Origin: Idiomarina aquatica
GTDB lineage: Bacteria; Pseudomonadota; Gammaproteobacteria; Enterobacterales; Alteromonadaceae
Reading direction: 5' to 3'
Length of the DNA stretch: 64,000 nucleotides
NCBI RefSeq assembly: GCF_004362895.1
Contig: NZ_SNXI01000015.1
Coordinates: 1-64,000 of the forward strand
Shown: piece by piece, positions 37,694-46,461 of the stretch
How the letters are laid out: each line of letters opens with the position of its first letter
Numbering within the stretch: the stretch's first letter is position 1
Notes under the pieces: model-generated
Database searches by the model: none
The model's input: only the letters and a program-made list of their open reading frames with translations
What the model was told of the DNA's origin: nothing
Made by a program: the position numbers and the translations under genes

Positions 37694-38434
37694 GTGGTGC
37701 AGTTTATTAGTGCAAAAGTGGTGGAGAACTACCGCTGGAGCGAGAGTGTGTTCAGTTTACGCGTGATCGCTGAGCCTTTTGACTTTAAAGCGGGTCAGTT
37801 CGTGCGTATCGGTCTGCCGGGCGCTGACTTAAAGTCACTGCGAGCCTATTCACTCGCTAGTGCGCCGGGCGCGACCGTTACTGACTTTGTCATAGCACAC
37901 GTTGATGGCGGCATGGTGAGCCCTCAACTAAACGCATTAAAGCCGGGTGACTCGATTAATATTACCCAGCCTGCAAGTGGCTTTTTTACTCTAGATGAAG
38001 TCCCTGATGGGGATGATTTATGGTTATTGTCTACCGGCACAGGTATCGGGCCGTTTTTGTCGATGCTGCATACTGAAAAGCCATGGCAGCGATTTAAGCA
38101 GATTAACTTGGTTCATGGTGTAAGAGTAGCGGAAGACTTAGTCTATCAAGACCAAATTCAGCAATGGCAGCGTCAATATCCTGAACAATTACGTTATCAG
38201 CCGGTGGTTACCCGGGAAACTATCCCCGGTGCTCTAACCGAACGCATACCACAGCTATTGGAAAGCGGGGCGCTGGAAGCGGCATTAGCAACGCAATTAT
38301 CGATTAATAGTCAGGTTATGTTGTGTGGTAACCCTGACATGATCAGCGAGTGTCGACAGGTTCTCGCCGATAAAGGCTTGCAAAAGAATACGCGCCGTAA
38401 ACCAGGTAATGTGACCTCAGAAAACTACTGGTAA
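37694..38434 (+). CDS. fpr: Ferredoxin/flavodoxin-NADP+ reductase
   Basis: An FAD enzyme of 246 aa that moves electrons between NADPH and ferredoxin or flavodoxin. The FAD site is RAYSLASAPG and the NADP-binding region includes STGTGIGPFLSML and MLCGNPDMI; the C-terminus ends in an aromatic residue (ENYW) as in bacterial Fpr. It starts at GTG and may be co-transcribed with ubiK. It may support oxidative-stress responses and Fe-S enzymes. Confidence 0.93.
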   Translation: MVQFISAKVVENYRWSESVFSLRVIAEPFDFKAGQFVRIGLPGADLKSLRAYSLASAPGATVTDFVIAHVDGGMVSPQLNALKPGDSINITQPASGFFTLDEVPDGDDLWLLSTGTGIGPFLSMLHTEKPWQRFKQINLVHGVRVAEDLVYQDQIQQWQRQYPEQLRYQPVVTRETIPGALTERIPQLLESGALEAALATQLSINSQVMLCGNPDMISECRQVLADKGLQKNTRRKPGNVTSENYW

Positions 38435-38443
38435 AAGCGTCAA

Positions 38444-38737
38444 TTAAGCAGTGGATGGATCCTCGTCAGCTTTTTTACTGGCCGGCTTAGGAGATTTTTT
38501 CTTAGCCGGTCTTTTGGCCCCCAGAGCGATAACAACCTGTTCACGCTCACGCGCCAGAAAAAATGCCAAATCTTCTAGCTTTTGCTCATCGTCAATGGTG
38601 TCGCTGCGTTTTAGTAAGGGTACCAACTCGTCCACCATATCCAGCATTTTGTCGTGGGCATCTGCTTCCGCTTTACTATTAAAGGTCATTTTCTCTTCTC
38701 CGTCTCGCACAACAACGTACTGAGTTACTACAGGCAT
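38444..38737 (-). CDS. yebG: SOS-inducible YebG-family protein
   Basis: A 97-aa protein. The N-terminal half matches YebG (YVVVRDGEEKMTFNSKAEADAHDKMLD). The C-terminus is lysine and alanine rich and probably disordered or nucleic-acid binding. YebG is a LexA-regulated gene of unknown function, and a LexA box lies at 38762-38781. Confidence 0.9.
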   Translation of the reverse strand: MPVVTQYVVVRDGEEKMTFNSKAEADAHDKMLDMVDELVPLLKRSDTIDDEQKLEDLAFFLAREREQVVIALGAKRPAKKKSPKPASKKADEDPSTA

Positions 38738-38761
38738 GGTTATTCCTCGTCGGTGGCATAA

Positions 38762-38781
38762 TACTGTTTATTTTTACAGTT
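38762..38781. promoter_or_regulatory. LexA (SOS) box of yebG
   Basis: TACTGTTTATTTTTACAGTT fits the LexA consensus CTGT-N8-ACAG with the usual flanking bases. It lies about 25 bp upstream of the yebG start. Confidence 0.85.
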
Positions 38782-38894
38782 ATTTGTTAATGGTTGCAAC
38801 CTTTGTGGTCTATACCTGATTACATCAGGATCAGTGGTTTTACTCTGGGCTAAATAAGGATGATGACTATACTCCGCTGTTTTGGGAGATGATT

Positions 38895-39751
38895 ATGGCC
38901 TTAGCAACGGTGTTTACCCGGGCAAGCCTCGGCATTGATGCACCGGAAATAAGGGTGGAAGTCGATTTAGCGCGTGGGTTACCCGGGTTTGCAATTGTGG
39001 GTTTGCCAACCGCTACTATTCGGGAGGCTAAAGATAGGGTAAAAGCCGCCTTGTTGAACGCAGGTCTGGAGTTCCCGGCGGCAACAAAAATCACGGTCAA
39101 CTTATCACCGGCGGATATTCCGAAACAGGGAGCTCGCTATGAACTCGCTATCGCAATTGGTATTTTAGTTGCGTCAGGCCAAATCCCCGATAGCGCCATT
39201 CGAGACACCGAGTTTTATGGTGAGTTGGCGTTAAATGCCGAGCTTCTGCCCGTAGCGGGTCTGGTACCGTCGTTATTGGCTTGCCGCACTGCTAAGCGAA
39301 CCGCTGTGATACCGTTAAAAAATGAACCTGATGCGTCGCTAATAAAAAACCAAACCTCGTTCTTAGTTCCTGATTTAGTCAGTATTTTTGAGCACCTGCA
39401 CCAACATAATGAACTACGAAAAGCGTGTCCCGTTGATTGGCAAAAAACGGAGACAACGCACTATGGTGACATAGCTGAAGTTATGGGGCAGGAGCAGGCT
39501 AAACGCGCACTGTTGCTGGCCGCCGCGGGCCGTCATCATATTCTTTTTGTGGGGCCGCCCGGTACAGGCAAAACAATGTTGGCACAACGGTTGATGAGCC
39601 TAATGCCCGGCTTAACAGAACAGCAGGCGCTCGAACTCGCATCAATTCGCTCTATTGCGCAACGAGCGGGTAGCGTCGAAGATTGGCGGGTACGTGAATT
39701 TCGTGCCCCTCATCATTCGTGTTCTGCAGCTGCGCTTGTGGGAGGAGGCTC
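38895..39751 (+). pseudogene. comM: comM (yifB) 5' part, interrupted by the Tn7-like element
   Basis: The first 285 and two-thirds codons of an Mg-chelatase-like AAA+ helicase. ComM promotes branch migration during natural transformation. The N-terminal domain and Walker A (GPPGTGKTML) are present, and the frame ends in ALVGGGS at the insertion site. Read into the transposon it stops at 39770. Joined to 63048-63723 after removal of the insert and one GGCTC copy it gives exactly 1,533 bp (511 codons), close to the 506 aa of E. coli ComM. ATG 38895 was chosen for agreement with the family N-terminus. Confidence 0.93.
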
Positions 39752-39800
39752 TGTCAATTCCCATAATTAATGAGAAATTCCCACAATAGATGAGAATTTT
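39752..39800 (+). repeat. Left transposon end with two TnsB-type sites
   Basis: The terminal TGTC is followed by AATTCCCATAATTAAT (39756-39771) and AATTCCCACAATAGAT (39776-39791), 20 bp apart and in the same orientation. Each is the complement of the right-end repeat ATTTATTRTGGGAATT. Confidence 0.9.
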
Positions 39801-39954
39801 TTAAAGGGAATAATTGATTTAATGATTCTTGCTTTAAACCCTTTTTGGGGCCGCTTCTCAGCGGGAGAAGATAAAACAAGATTTGTTCTCTATAATGACG
39901 TTGTGATGCCAAATAATAGGTTTTCGAAGAGATAACTTTAAAAAGGACTTTAAT

Positions 39955-40365
39955 ATGAAAGTAATGAAATCACTATCCATCGTTAGTGTTGCTCTAATCG
40001 CGTCTCTTGGGGCTTCAGCCTCAGATATAAACCGATACAACATTAAGTATTTAGTAACGTCAAAAAGCGGAACTGTAGAGGCGAGTCAAGCCGATTGGGT
40101 GCCTGGCGAAGCGAGACGGAAGAAAGCCAGCGCTACTATTGACGGCAAGAAGGTGCCTATCAAATTTAGTATGTCTTCGGCCGGTACTGCAAACAACCTC
40201 AGTTTCGCGCTCTACATTACGCAAGAGGATCGCGTTTGGGGTGTATGGAGTTCACCTAGTTGTGGCAATGTCCGTATTAGTCAGCCGTGGAGCGGTGAAG
40301 ATATAATGATTGAGCGCAAGTTTTCTCTCGATTGTGAACTGACTTTGACCATTAGCAAAGAATGA
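39955..40365 (+). CDS. Predicted secreted protein of unknown function
   Basis: A 136-aa protein with a clear signal peptide (about residues 1-22, cleavage probably after SASA). The mature part is small and probably beta-rich, with three cysteines that could form a disulfide. AAAGGA lies upstream of the ATG. I do not recognise a family. It is the outermost left cargo gene, lying between the true left end and an internal end-like sequence at 40375, so it may be a recent addition to the element. Confidence 0.65.
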   Translation: MKVMKSLSIVSVALIASLGASASDINRYNIKYLVTSKSGTVEASQADWVPGEARRKKASATIDGKKVPIKFSMSSAGTANNLSFALYITQEDRVWGVWSSPSCGNVRISQPWSGEDIMIERKFSLDCELTLTISKE

Positions 40366-40374
40366 CGCCCCAAA

Positions 40375-40401
40375 TGTCAAATCCCCACAATAGATTAGAA
40401 T
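40375..40401 (+). repeat. Internal TGTCA-capped copy of the left end
   Basis: TGTCA (40375-40379) is followed by AATCCCCACAATAGAT (40380-40395), which differs by one base from the second left-end TnsB site. The cap means that it looks like a transposon terminus rather than only a binding site. It lies 623 bp inside the left end. It could be an older end, a distant third TnsB site, or a related element's fossil. Confidence 0.7.
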
Positions 40402-40444
40402 TTTCAATGGCAAGCGTTCAGCCATATCGTGTGGTTTTAATCCT

Positions 40445-41068
40445 TTAACAACAGGGGCTGCGGACGAGGCTGGAAATGACAGAGTGAAACGACTGAATAT
40501 GAATAAGAGGTGGCGCTGAAAGCGCTACCTCCAATCCAGAGAGTGTAAAAATATCTGTGTAAATGGCATTCTTAGCAATATCGAAGAAGGATATCAGAAT
40601 GCCAATATCCGCTGCTAAACACTCGCGTGTGAAGGTATCAACAACCGTCAAAATACGAAACTTGTTCCCGCTAGAAAGCTGGTCGGCTACAAAGTCCATC
40701 GCCCAAGCCTCATTCGGCCTTGTACTTCGAATGTAGTCGCGTTTTCGGTGTGCTCCACTGACATTGCGCCGCGGACGTTTAGGACGCAGTTGGAGTCTTT
40801 CCAAACAGTACAAACGATGGACACGCTTCTTATTCACGTGAATGCCTTCACGTTTTAGCATTACATGAATGCGCATATAACCGTATCGCACGCGGGTTCT
40901 GGCTATCGCTACGATCTTCTGCCGAAACGCTTCCTGGGGCTCCGAGCGTGGCTTGTAACGACAGGCCGTGCGGCTTAGACCTGTTAATGCACATGCTCTT
41001 CGCTCGCTAATACTGTATAGAGTTATTAAATGGCGCACCGCCTTACGACGCTGCGGTACGCTTACCAC
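40445..41068 (-). pseudogene. IS3-family OrfB transposase, truncated
   Basis: A DDE integrase-type transposase fragment. Residues 1-156 match IS3-family OrfB (HTH_21 region, then rve with the first catalytic D in AWAMDFV). After ADIG the reading frame continues into unrelated sequence, so the second catalytic D and the E are lost. It is inactive. A 9-bp inverted repeat (40564-40572 with 40596-40604) sits at the break point. Confidence 0.85.
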
Positions 41069-41127
41069 TTTCGGGTATTAAGGTCCTGCAACATAACCTT
41101 ATCGAGGGTTAGATTGGCAACAATCCG

Positions 41128-41400
41128 TTAGAGCTTCTCGTTCTCTTCTCGTAGCTGCTTGAGCTCACGGACCTGGCCAGACTCAAGCCCTGAGTATTTC
41201 TTTTTCCAAGCGTAGAAGGTACCCTCGGCAATCCCCATTTTGTGAGCGATTTCAGCAATAGATAATCCAGCTTCGTGTTTTTTTATAGCAGATACAATCT
41301 GCTCAACAGAAAAACGTTTTGATTTCATGGCATGACCCTCTCAAGATCTTTATCATGCCCAAATTCATCGCCCTTGTGGATCTTTTTCTTGGGGACCGTC
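41128..41400 (-). pseudogene. IS3-family OrfA remnant and right terminal repeat
   Basis: OrfA (start 41328) is a helix-turn-helix protein (MKSKRFSVEQIVSAIKKHE) that stops after ENEKL at a TAA where the family usually has lysine. The in-frame continuation RIVANLTLDKVMLQDL shows that this is a nonsense mutation. TGACGGTCCCCAAGAAAAAG near 41382-41401 (minus strand) is the probable terminal repeat of the IS. Confidence 0.8.
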
Positions 41401-41406
41401 AGTAGT

Positions 41407-41712
41407 TTAACTATTATCTTTGTTAAGTTGACTAGGTTTCTGAGACTTTAAAAGCAAATAGACAGCTACAATCGAACCACACAAGAGCCCAAAAAAAATA
41501 GATACTGGCATATGGGTTTCAGAAGTTATACTCCACCAAGTCGGTATATGGAAGCCTATAAGACTATCGCAAACCTCCATGTAAGGGTAATATTCGGATG
41601 GGCCGCACTCACCACCATCATTTATCATTGGCACAAATATCTGAAACATGGTGGTTGTAACAATGATAGTTATTACAGATGATAAAAAAATGATTGCATT
41701 ACTAATTTTCAT
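41407..41712 (-). CDS. Small membrane protein, unknown
   Basis: A 101-aa protein with two hydrophobic helices (about 6-28 and 70-90) and a cysteine-containing extracytoplasmic loop (GECGPSEYYPYMEVC). It is not recognised. Its stop codon lies within about 10 bp of the IS3 terminal repeat, so its C-terminus may have been altered by the insertion. Confidence 0.5.
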   Translation of the reverse strand: MKISNAIIFLSSVITIIVTTTMFQIFVPMINDGGECGPSEYYPYMEVCDSLIGFHIPTWWSITSETHMPVSIFFGLLCGSIVAVYLLLKSQKPSQLNKDNS

Positions 41713-42136
41713 TTCTAGAGCCTCATGAAGTTATAACAATTGTGTACTGAGCATGCGCTCTTCAAAATTCGTTCAATTGATAGTCCTAAATTCTTAGGTT
41801 GCTGATTTATAGAACATTTCGAGGTTGGAAGACTCGGAATTTGTTCGCATAGTTAGAGCATAATCTTTATAACGTATCTAATATTCAAAATCTAATGTTT
41901 GATTTTTGTAACCTTACTGAGGTTATGCAAGTCAAATACACAATACAACAATAAAACGCGCATTGATGCAGATAAGAATCAGCTGCGCACCGCTATCATT
42001 ATTTACTCTTACGAATAACGGAAGGGCGAGTCAGGAGTTGAAGTAGGCTGAAAATGAGAACGGTCCGCTGCTCGCTCACAGTGACGTTCCCCCTAATTTT
42101 GAAGTAACAAAAAGCGGGTAATGGAGTACATTTCCG
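41713..42136. other. Intergenic stretch without a recognisable gene
   Basis: 424 bp, AT-rich, between the small membrane protein and the DUF3800 gene. I see no open frame with a ribosome site, no terminal repeats and no RNA-gene structure that I can support. Confidence 0.5.
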
Positions 42137-43330
42137 TTATAATGACTTTTTATGCGCCGGGTTCTGTTTGAGTTTGCGAACTTTTTCACGATGCGCATCG
42201 ACTTGCTCTCTATTCATTCTGTGCTGCTCTTCGGTTAGTTCGCCAAACTCGGGTAATAAGCTTTCAAATTGACGCAACCGTTTCCACATGCCTTCCATAA
42301 ATATTCCGTCGATTGAGGTTCTTCCCAGAAACATCGAAGATAGTGCCTTTAACTCATCTGGCAATTCCTCACCGTTCAAAACCTTGTTCGTCATCCACAG
42401 ATAAACATCAACGATTTGCAGCCCGATAGACTCAGCACTACTCGAGATAGTGAGTTCGTTGTCAACCAATCCTCTTTGAACAATTTGGTCGTGGTCAAAG
42501 GTCGCAAACAGTGGCTGTCTTAGATATCGCTCTCTCTCTCTTTGAGGAGCTTTGCGGATACCTTCGGTTATCAAGCCCTGAATCTTGTGAGTTTCAGCTT
42601 GCGCCTTATTGAACTGGGACTGTCTGTCGACGAGAATCGAAGAAGCACGCTTTCGTTTTTTCTTACGCACTCTTCTTGCAATTGAAGATGCGACGAATTG
42701 AAATGCAATAGCATTTGGTGAAAGCATTTTCTCGTCAGGACACCCGAAGTCAAGTTTTAGTGGGTTTTCGATACCGTAATCTAGGGCATCAATGATAACT
42801 TCTTTCGCTCGTTCGTCTATCGCTACCTGTGTCGCGGTCTCTCTGATTGCCACAAACAAGGCCACGATATCTTGGTCGTGCTTCTCGACTTTTTTAACTG
42901 TACAGAGTCGCCACGACTCCATGAGTAACTTCGCATCAATTAGTTGAGTCAAGTTCCGGATCAGAAGATACCGAAGCGGAGTCCAATACCATTCCCACTT
43001 AACAGCTTCATTTAAACCGGCATCGAATACCGCGTCGAAGAATGTTACGAGCGCAAACGTAGGCTTATGAATGAAATAGTAGTCAAAATCAAACTTCATC
43101 TTACTTTGGATTTGCATTAGCAGTGGGGCAATACGCACGAGCCCACCTACCCCCAGGACATTCGCATGGATCTGATCGTCATCGATCAGTTCCAAAATCT
43201 GTTTGTGAAGTGCGTAACACAACGCGTCCACATTTGTCCGGCATGAAAGCACTCCATAGCTCAGCACAGGCTGATTAGCGTCGAAAAGATTGTTTCCAGT
43301 GTTGCCAGATTCGTCAATGTGGAAGTACAT
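42137..43330 (-). CDS. DUF3800 protein (putative nuclease-like cargo)
   Basis: A 397-aa soluble protein. FHIDESGNTG at the N-terminus is the DUF3800 hallmark, with supporting motifs VDRQSQFNKAQ and SIGLQIVDVYLWMTNK. The conserved acidic residues suggest an RNase H-like or metal-dependent hydrolase fold. DUF3800 proteins often lie in mobile elements and defence islands, but no reaction is established. The C-terminal 60 aa are basic and helical. It is a single-gene cargo unit. Confidence 0.8.
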   Translation of the reverse strand: MYFHIDESGNTGNNLFDANQPVLSYGVLSCRTNVDALCYALHKQILELIDDDQIHANVLGVGGLVRIAPLLMQIQSKMKFDFDYYFIHKPTFALVTFFDAVFDAGLNEAVKWEWYWTPLRYLLIRNLTQLIDAKLLMESWRLCTVKKVEKHDQDIVALFVAIRETATQVAIDERAKEVIIDALDYGIENPLKLDFGCPDEKMLSPNAIAFQFVASSIARRVRKKKRKRASSILVDRQSQFNKAQAETHKIQGLITEGIRKAPQRERERYLRQPLFATFDHDQIVQRGLVDNELTISSSAESIGLQIVDVYLWMTNKVLNGEELPDELKALSSMFLGRTSIDGIFMEGMWKRLRQFESLLPEFGELTEEQHRMNREQVDAHREKVRKLKQNPAHKKSL

Positions 43331-43542
43331 AGTATTTTAAATCCGGTGCAGACCTAGCTTCAGCGAAGTCCAGCCCTTACTTTACCTATTAATTTGGAGT
43401 CTACCGTGAATGACTAGCATACAAAAATTCAAAATAATAAACACTCTGCTTATCGCCCGCATCTGACAGTGACTTTCCATAGGCTGAGGCAGTAAAAAGC
43501 CAATCGCGCGAAAGTAAACGAAGACCTTGGGAAGCCCCTTTT

Positions 43543-43713
43543 CTAACTGTTCATAAGAAAAGATAGGAAGCTAATTACGGCGATCAAGCCTAGAGCGAAC
43601 ATTGTAACTAGAGCTTTTGACTGAGTTAGGGACTTAAACAATGCAACCACAGTCGACGTTCCAGTGATTCCGAGGTTGTAATTAATAACGTGTTCACTAT
43701 TTCGTTTTTTCAT
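43543..43713 (-). CDS. 56-aa single-helix membrane peptide
   Basis: Read directly from the minus strand: MKKRNSEHVINYNLG..., with one hydrophobic helix near the C-terminus (ALVTMFALGLIAVISFLSFL) ending in MNS. TAAGGA lies 8 nt upstream of the ATG, which supports translation. Its function is unknown. It resembles small toxin or anchor peptides in general form only. It sits between the lipase and DUF3800 genes on the same strand. Confidence 0.5.
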   Translation of the reverse strand: MKKRNSEHVINYNLGITGTSTVVALFKSLTQSKALVTMFALGLIAVISFLSFLMNS

Positions 43714-43793
43714 GCGACGTCCTTACCAAGGATTTTAGAAACGCTTAATAACACTATTCTCAACTTAGCATAAACGGGATAGAGATCTAAAAA

Positions 43794-44849
43794 TTAATTC
43801 CGTCGAAGTGCAATAAAAGCCAGCTTAGCCCGATAAACTGACATGCTGTGGTCAGAGCCAAATTTCTTAAACGTAAATTGTTTTCTGAACCAACCTTTTA
43901 AACGATAAAAAATATCAACGTGAGTCAGTAATCTTGCCTTTGAGTACTCGCCGCTTTTAACGTCTGTTAAAAATCGCATGTCACCGCCATGCAGGTAACC
44001 GCCGAACTTTTCGCGTAAAAAGGATTTCCACTTATCACCCACAGCTGGAATAAATCCAACTAGCCAGGATATTGCAGTGATAGTAAAGCCTGGCGGTGGA
44101 ACCATGGTTACTCCATCAGAAGAGTTTACAACACGGTATATGGGCGTCTTCATCGTCATTAACCAGTGGTCGTCGGACACTCGGGGTGCACCGTAGGTGT
44201 AACAGGCTGCATTACCGCCGGTATGGGTTATTCTTTTTGCTGCGATTGTTGCCAACGCACCGCCAAGAGAGTGACCGGTAATGAACAAAGGCAGCTCAGG
44301 GAACTCGCTAAGTGATTGATTGATGTCCAGCTCGATTAAATTAAAGGCATCGTGAAAGCCGGAGTGGGCCTTTCCCTCGGTAACGCATTTGGTTAAGTTT
44401 GCTCGAGCATCGGTTTTTATGTCTTTTAGCTGGGTCGGCTCTGTACCTCTGAAGGATAGAACCAGAAATTGATTGGTTTTGATAAGTACTGCCTGGCTTT
44501 CACCGGCATTAAATGTCTTTATGAGCTCAGCTTCGAGCATCGCTAATTGCTCCTCGAGCAGCCGTTTTTCCTCTTCATGGTCATACGCAAAGTTATCAAT
44601 AGCTAACTGAACTACCGTTTTCAGCTTCCGCGTATCCTGAATGCTCTTGTCCAGCATTCTTTCGATCGAGTTTCCCAGGCGGGGATTTATAATGGGTGGG
44701 TTAAACTTCATGTACGCCAATTCGGCAAAACAGGCCATTAACCATGCGGTTCGGTCACTATATGCTTTTCGGTGCATTGGAACACTTTTGCCTAGAAGCG
44801 TTTTAGCTTGGTTAAGCTCTGTACTGGTTTTTATTATTGGAGCTGACAT
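43794..44849 (-). CDS. Class 3 lipase-like alpha/beta hydrolase
   Basis: A 351-aa protein. The nucleophile motif GHSLGGALATIAA is the class 3 lipase signature, with an upstream LSFRGTEP oxyanion region and candidate catalytic Asp and His in the C-terminal half (SDGVTMVPPP, HVDIFYRLKG). No signal peptide is visible, so it is probably cytosolic. I chose ATG 44849; the frame stays open to a TTG at 44870. Membrane-attacking lipases occur as effectors in some defence systems, but no partner is fused or coupled here, and its role as cargo is unknown. Confidence 0.82.
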   Translation of the reverse strand: MSAPIIKTSTELNQAKTLLGKSVPMHRKAYSDRTAWLMACFAELAYMKFNPPIINPRLGNSIERMLDKSIQDTRKLKTVVQLAIDNFAYDHEEEKRLLEEQLAMLEAELIKTFNAGESQAVLIKTNQFLVLSFRGTEPTQLKDIKTDARANLTKCVTEGKAHSGFHDAFNLIELDINQSLSEFPELPLFITGHSLGGALATIAAKRITHTGGNAACYTYGAPRVSDDHWLMTMKTPIYRVVNSSDGVTMVPPPGFTITAISWLVGFIPAVGDKWKSFLREKFGGYLHGGDMRFLTDVKSGEYSKARLLTHVDIFYRLKGWFRKQFTFKKFGSDHSMSVYRAKLAFIALRRN

Positions 44850-45099
44850 AGGTATAATGTAAATAATCAAATTATGTTATTTTTAGGTTAACATTATTCT
44901 TGAGGAATTCCACTTTACGGAGAAAAGTCAGGCTTAGTCACATCCTGATATTATTGCGGAGTGATGAACACATTAATTGACGTCAAGTAGCGCCGATACG
45001 TGTTAAAAACAACGTTATTTCCAAAAAACTTGTTGCCTGGTTGATTAAGTCCAATTAAATACTAGCTTAAGTTTTGACCAACTCAATAAGGAGAAGAAA

Positions 45100-45362
45100 A
45101 TGGCAAAACGATAAGTTAAGGCGACAAGGAAAGACGATGACGGTGATATCACGGCACTATGTAATGAGTGGCAAACATGGTCTCCTCGAAAAAAGTTGAT
45201 GCCATTAATGACATAGAACGTGGCATTCATGAATATTATGTGAAAGAAGTCGGCACCCAGGAAGTCGCGGTTAAAGTAAAATCTCGTGGCGGGAAAAAGT
45301 ATTTAACCACTGAAGCGGATAGCAACAGCGGTAATAACTTGGATAACTTACCAAATTGCTGA
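45100..45362 (+). pseudogene. DUF3892 protein, broken by a stop and a frameshift
   Basis: From a well-placed ATG (AAGGAGAAG upstream) the protein reads MAKR-stop-VKATRKDDDGDITALCNEW..., then shifts frame. The stop is TAA where a lysine codon is expected. The shift falls in the run of six A at CCTCGAAAAAAG; seven A would restore WSPRKKVDAINDIERGIHEYYV and the rest of the protein. The two lesions suggest an unselected gene. A terminator follows. Confidence 0.8.
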
Positions 45363-45370
45363 GTTTCATG

Positions 45371-45392
45371 AGGGTGGCTTCGCCACCCTTTT
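45371..45392 (+). terminator. Rho-independent terminator
   Basis: AGGGTGGC pairs with GCCACCCT around a three-base loop, followed by TTT. It comes directly after the DUF3892 pseudogene. Confidence 0.8.
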
Positions 45393-45505
45393 GCAATGGC
45401 ACACAAAAACTAATGCAAACTGAGTATTAACAAGCTGACACCTATTGCCGGAATACTCAGGCCTAATGGTTATGGTGGAAAGGACGCTAAATAAAAGGAG
45501 GTTGT

Positions 45506-45859
45506 ATGCTCAAGGATTTGAGTGACGAGGTATACGCAGAGACGCTATCGATAGACGAAATCACTAGTAAAATACATGCTCTTGATGATGCTGAGCGGGT
45601 AGAAGTTGAGCAAGCAATTGAGTTCGCAAAATCTGTTTTCCAAAAACAGCAAACGTCACTGGAACAATTCAATCGGTTGCCGCACTCAGAGAAAGTTGAT
45701 TATTTGTCTGCAGTATCGTGTATGCGGGAGCATTATCAGAAAAATGAACAGTTTGCACTTGTTATCGGGTTTCACTTCTTGTTTCACAAGCTTTTATCAA
45801 CACTGTCTATGACTCATGGAATTATTCATTCCGAACGAGGCATGATGCTGCATAGCTGA
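45506..45859 (+). CDS. Unrecognised 117-aa protein
   Basis: A soluble, mostly helical protein with a very strong ribosome site (AAAAGGAGG, 7 nt upstream). The first 60 residues are acidic; the C-terminal 40 include a hydrophobic stretch (FALVIGFHFLFHKLLSTL). No family is recognised. It stands alone between two decayed genes. Confidence 0.55.
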   Translation: MLKDLSDEVYAETLSIDEITSKIHALDDAERVEVEQAIEFAKSVFQKQQTSLEQFNRLPHSEKVDYLSAVSCMREHYQKNEQFALVIGFHFLFHKLLSTLSMTHGIIHSERGMMLHS

Positions 45860-46165
45860 AAGGCTCCGGCTACACTGGTTGCCTAGCCAGGCCTGCGGAA
45901 ACAACAATTCCGAAGGGCTCCGGTTGCTATGACAATTATCCATTTCGTTAAAGAGTGTTCAGCACCTAACGCATGAACGATCTGGCTGAATAAATGCCCT
46001 CACGGCATAAAAACTAAAGGGTATAAAGCACAGCTTTAGACAGTAAAGCGCTGTATACGTTTAGTCATAATACGAATGGTTGCTCTTATGAATCAGCTAA
46101 CCCTAAGATTATTGAAGGGAACATCTGAATCAAAGTGTAACGTACAGTGTCACTTAAACAGCAAG
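45860..46165. other. Intergenic stretch, nothing recognised
   Basis: 306 bp with short imperfect repeats of GGCTCCGG (around 45863 and 45918). There is no open frame with a ribosome site and no terminal repeat. Confidence 0.4.
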
Positions 46166-46430
46166 CTAACAAAATTCACCGTATTGCATTTCTAGCGCGA
46201 TTTCCCTGATTTTGTTACGTCCAATAAACGTATTGATGAACGTTACCGGTGCCTCACCGTCAAGCACGGGGATTGGCGTTTCCAGCCACTCGATTAGCAA
46301 TTGCAAATCATCTTCAAAGAAGCGTTTTAGCTCAAACCAAAGATTCAAAAAGCCCCCTATCATTTCAGTTTTTGCGTTGGTAATCGTTTCTGTCCAGCCT
46401 AAATAATTTGGGACCGTCGGCCTTTTCCCC
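46166..46430 (-). pseudogene. Truncated Xre/MbcA/ParS-type antitoxin C-terminus
   Basis: The frame ends in WLETPIPVLDGEAPVTFINTFIGRNKI and ALEMQYGEFC, which matches the toxin-binding domain (DUF2384) of Xre/MbcA/ParS antitoxins that pair with RES-domain toxins. The frame opens just after a TAG near 46430, with no plausible start before an internal ATG at 46363, so the helix-turn-helix half is missing. No RES toxin follows. It is probably a decayed toxin-antitoxin remnant. Confidence 0.65.
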
Positions 46431-46461
46431 TAGGGTATACAGACTCCATAATTCAATTTAT

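Noticed and set aside
41713-41800. Integron-like attC site
   Set aside because: GTTATAAC and nearby inverted bases do not form paired R and L boxes, and no integrase gene is present.
45340-45362. Programmed frameshifting in the DUF3892 gene
   Set aside because: The early in-frame TAA would stop translation before the A run, so simple decay explains it better.
46405-46430. Second IS3 terminal repeat (GGGACCGTC)
   Set aside because: Only ten bases match the IS3 end near 41390, and the sequence lies inside the open antitoxin frame.
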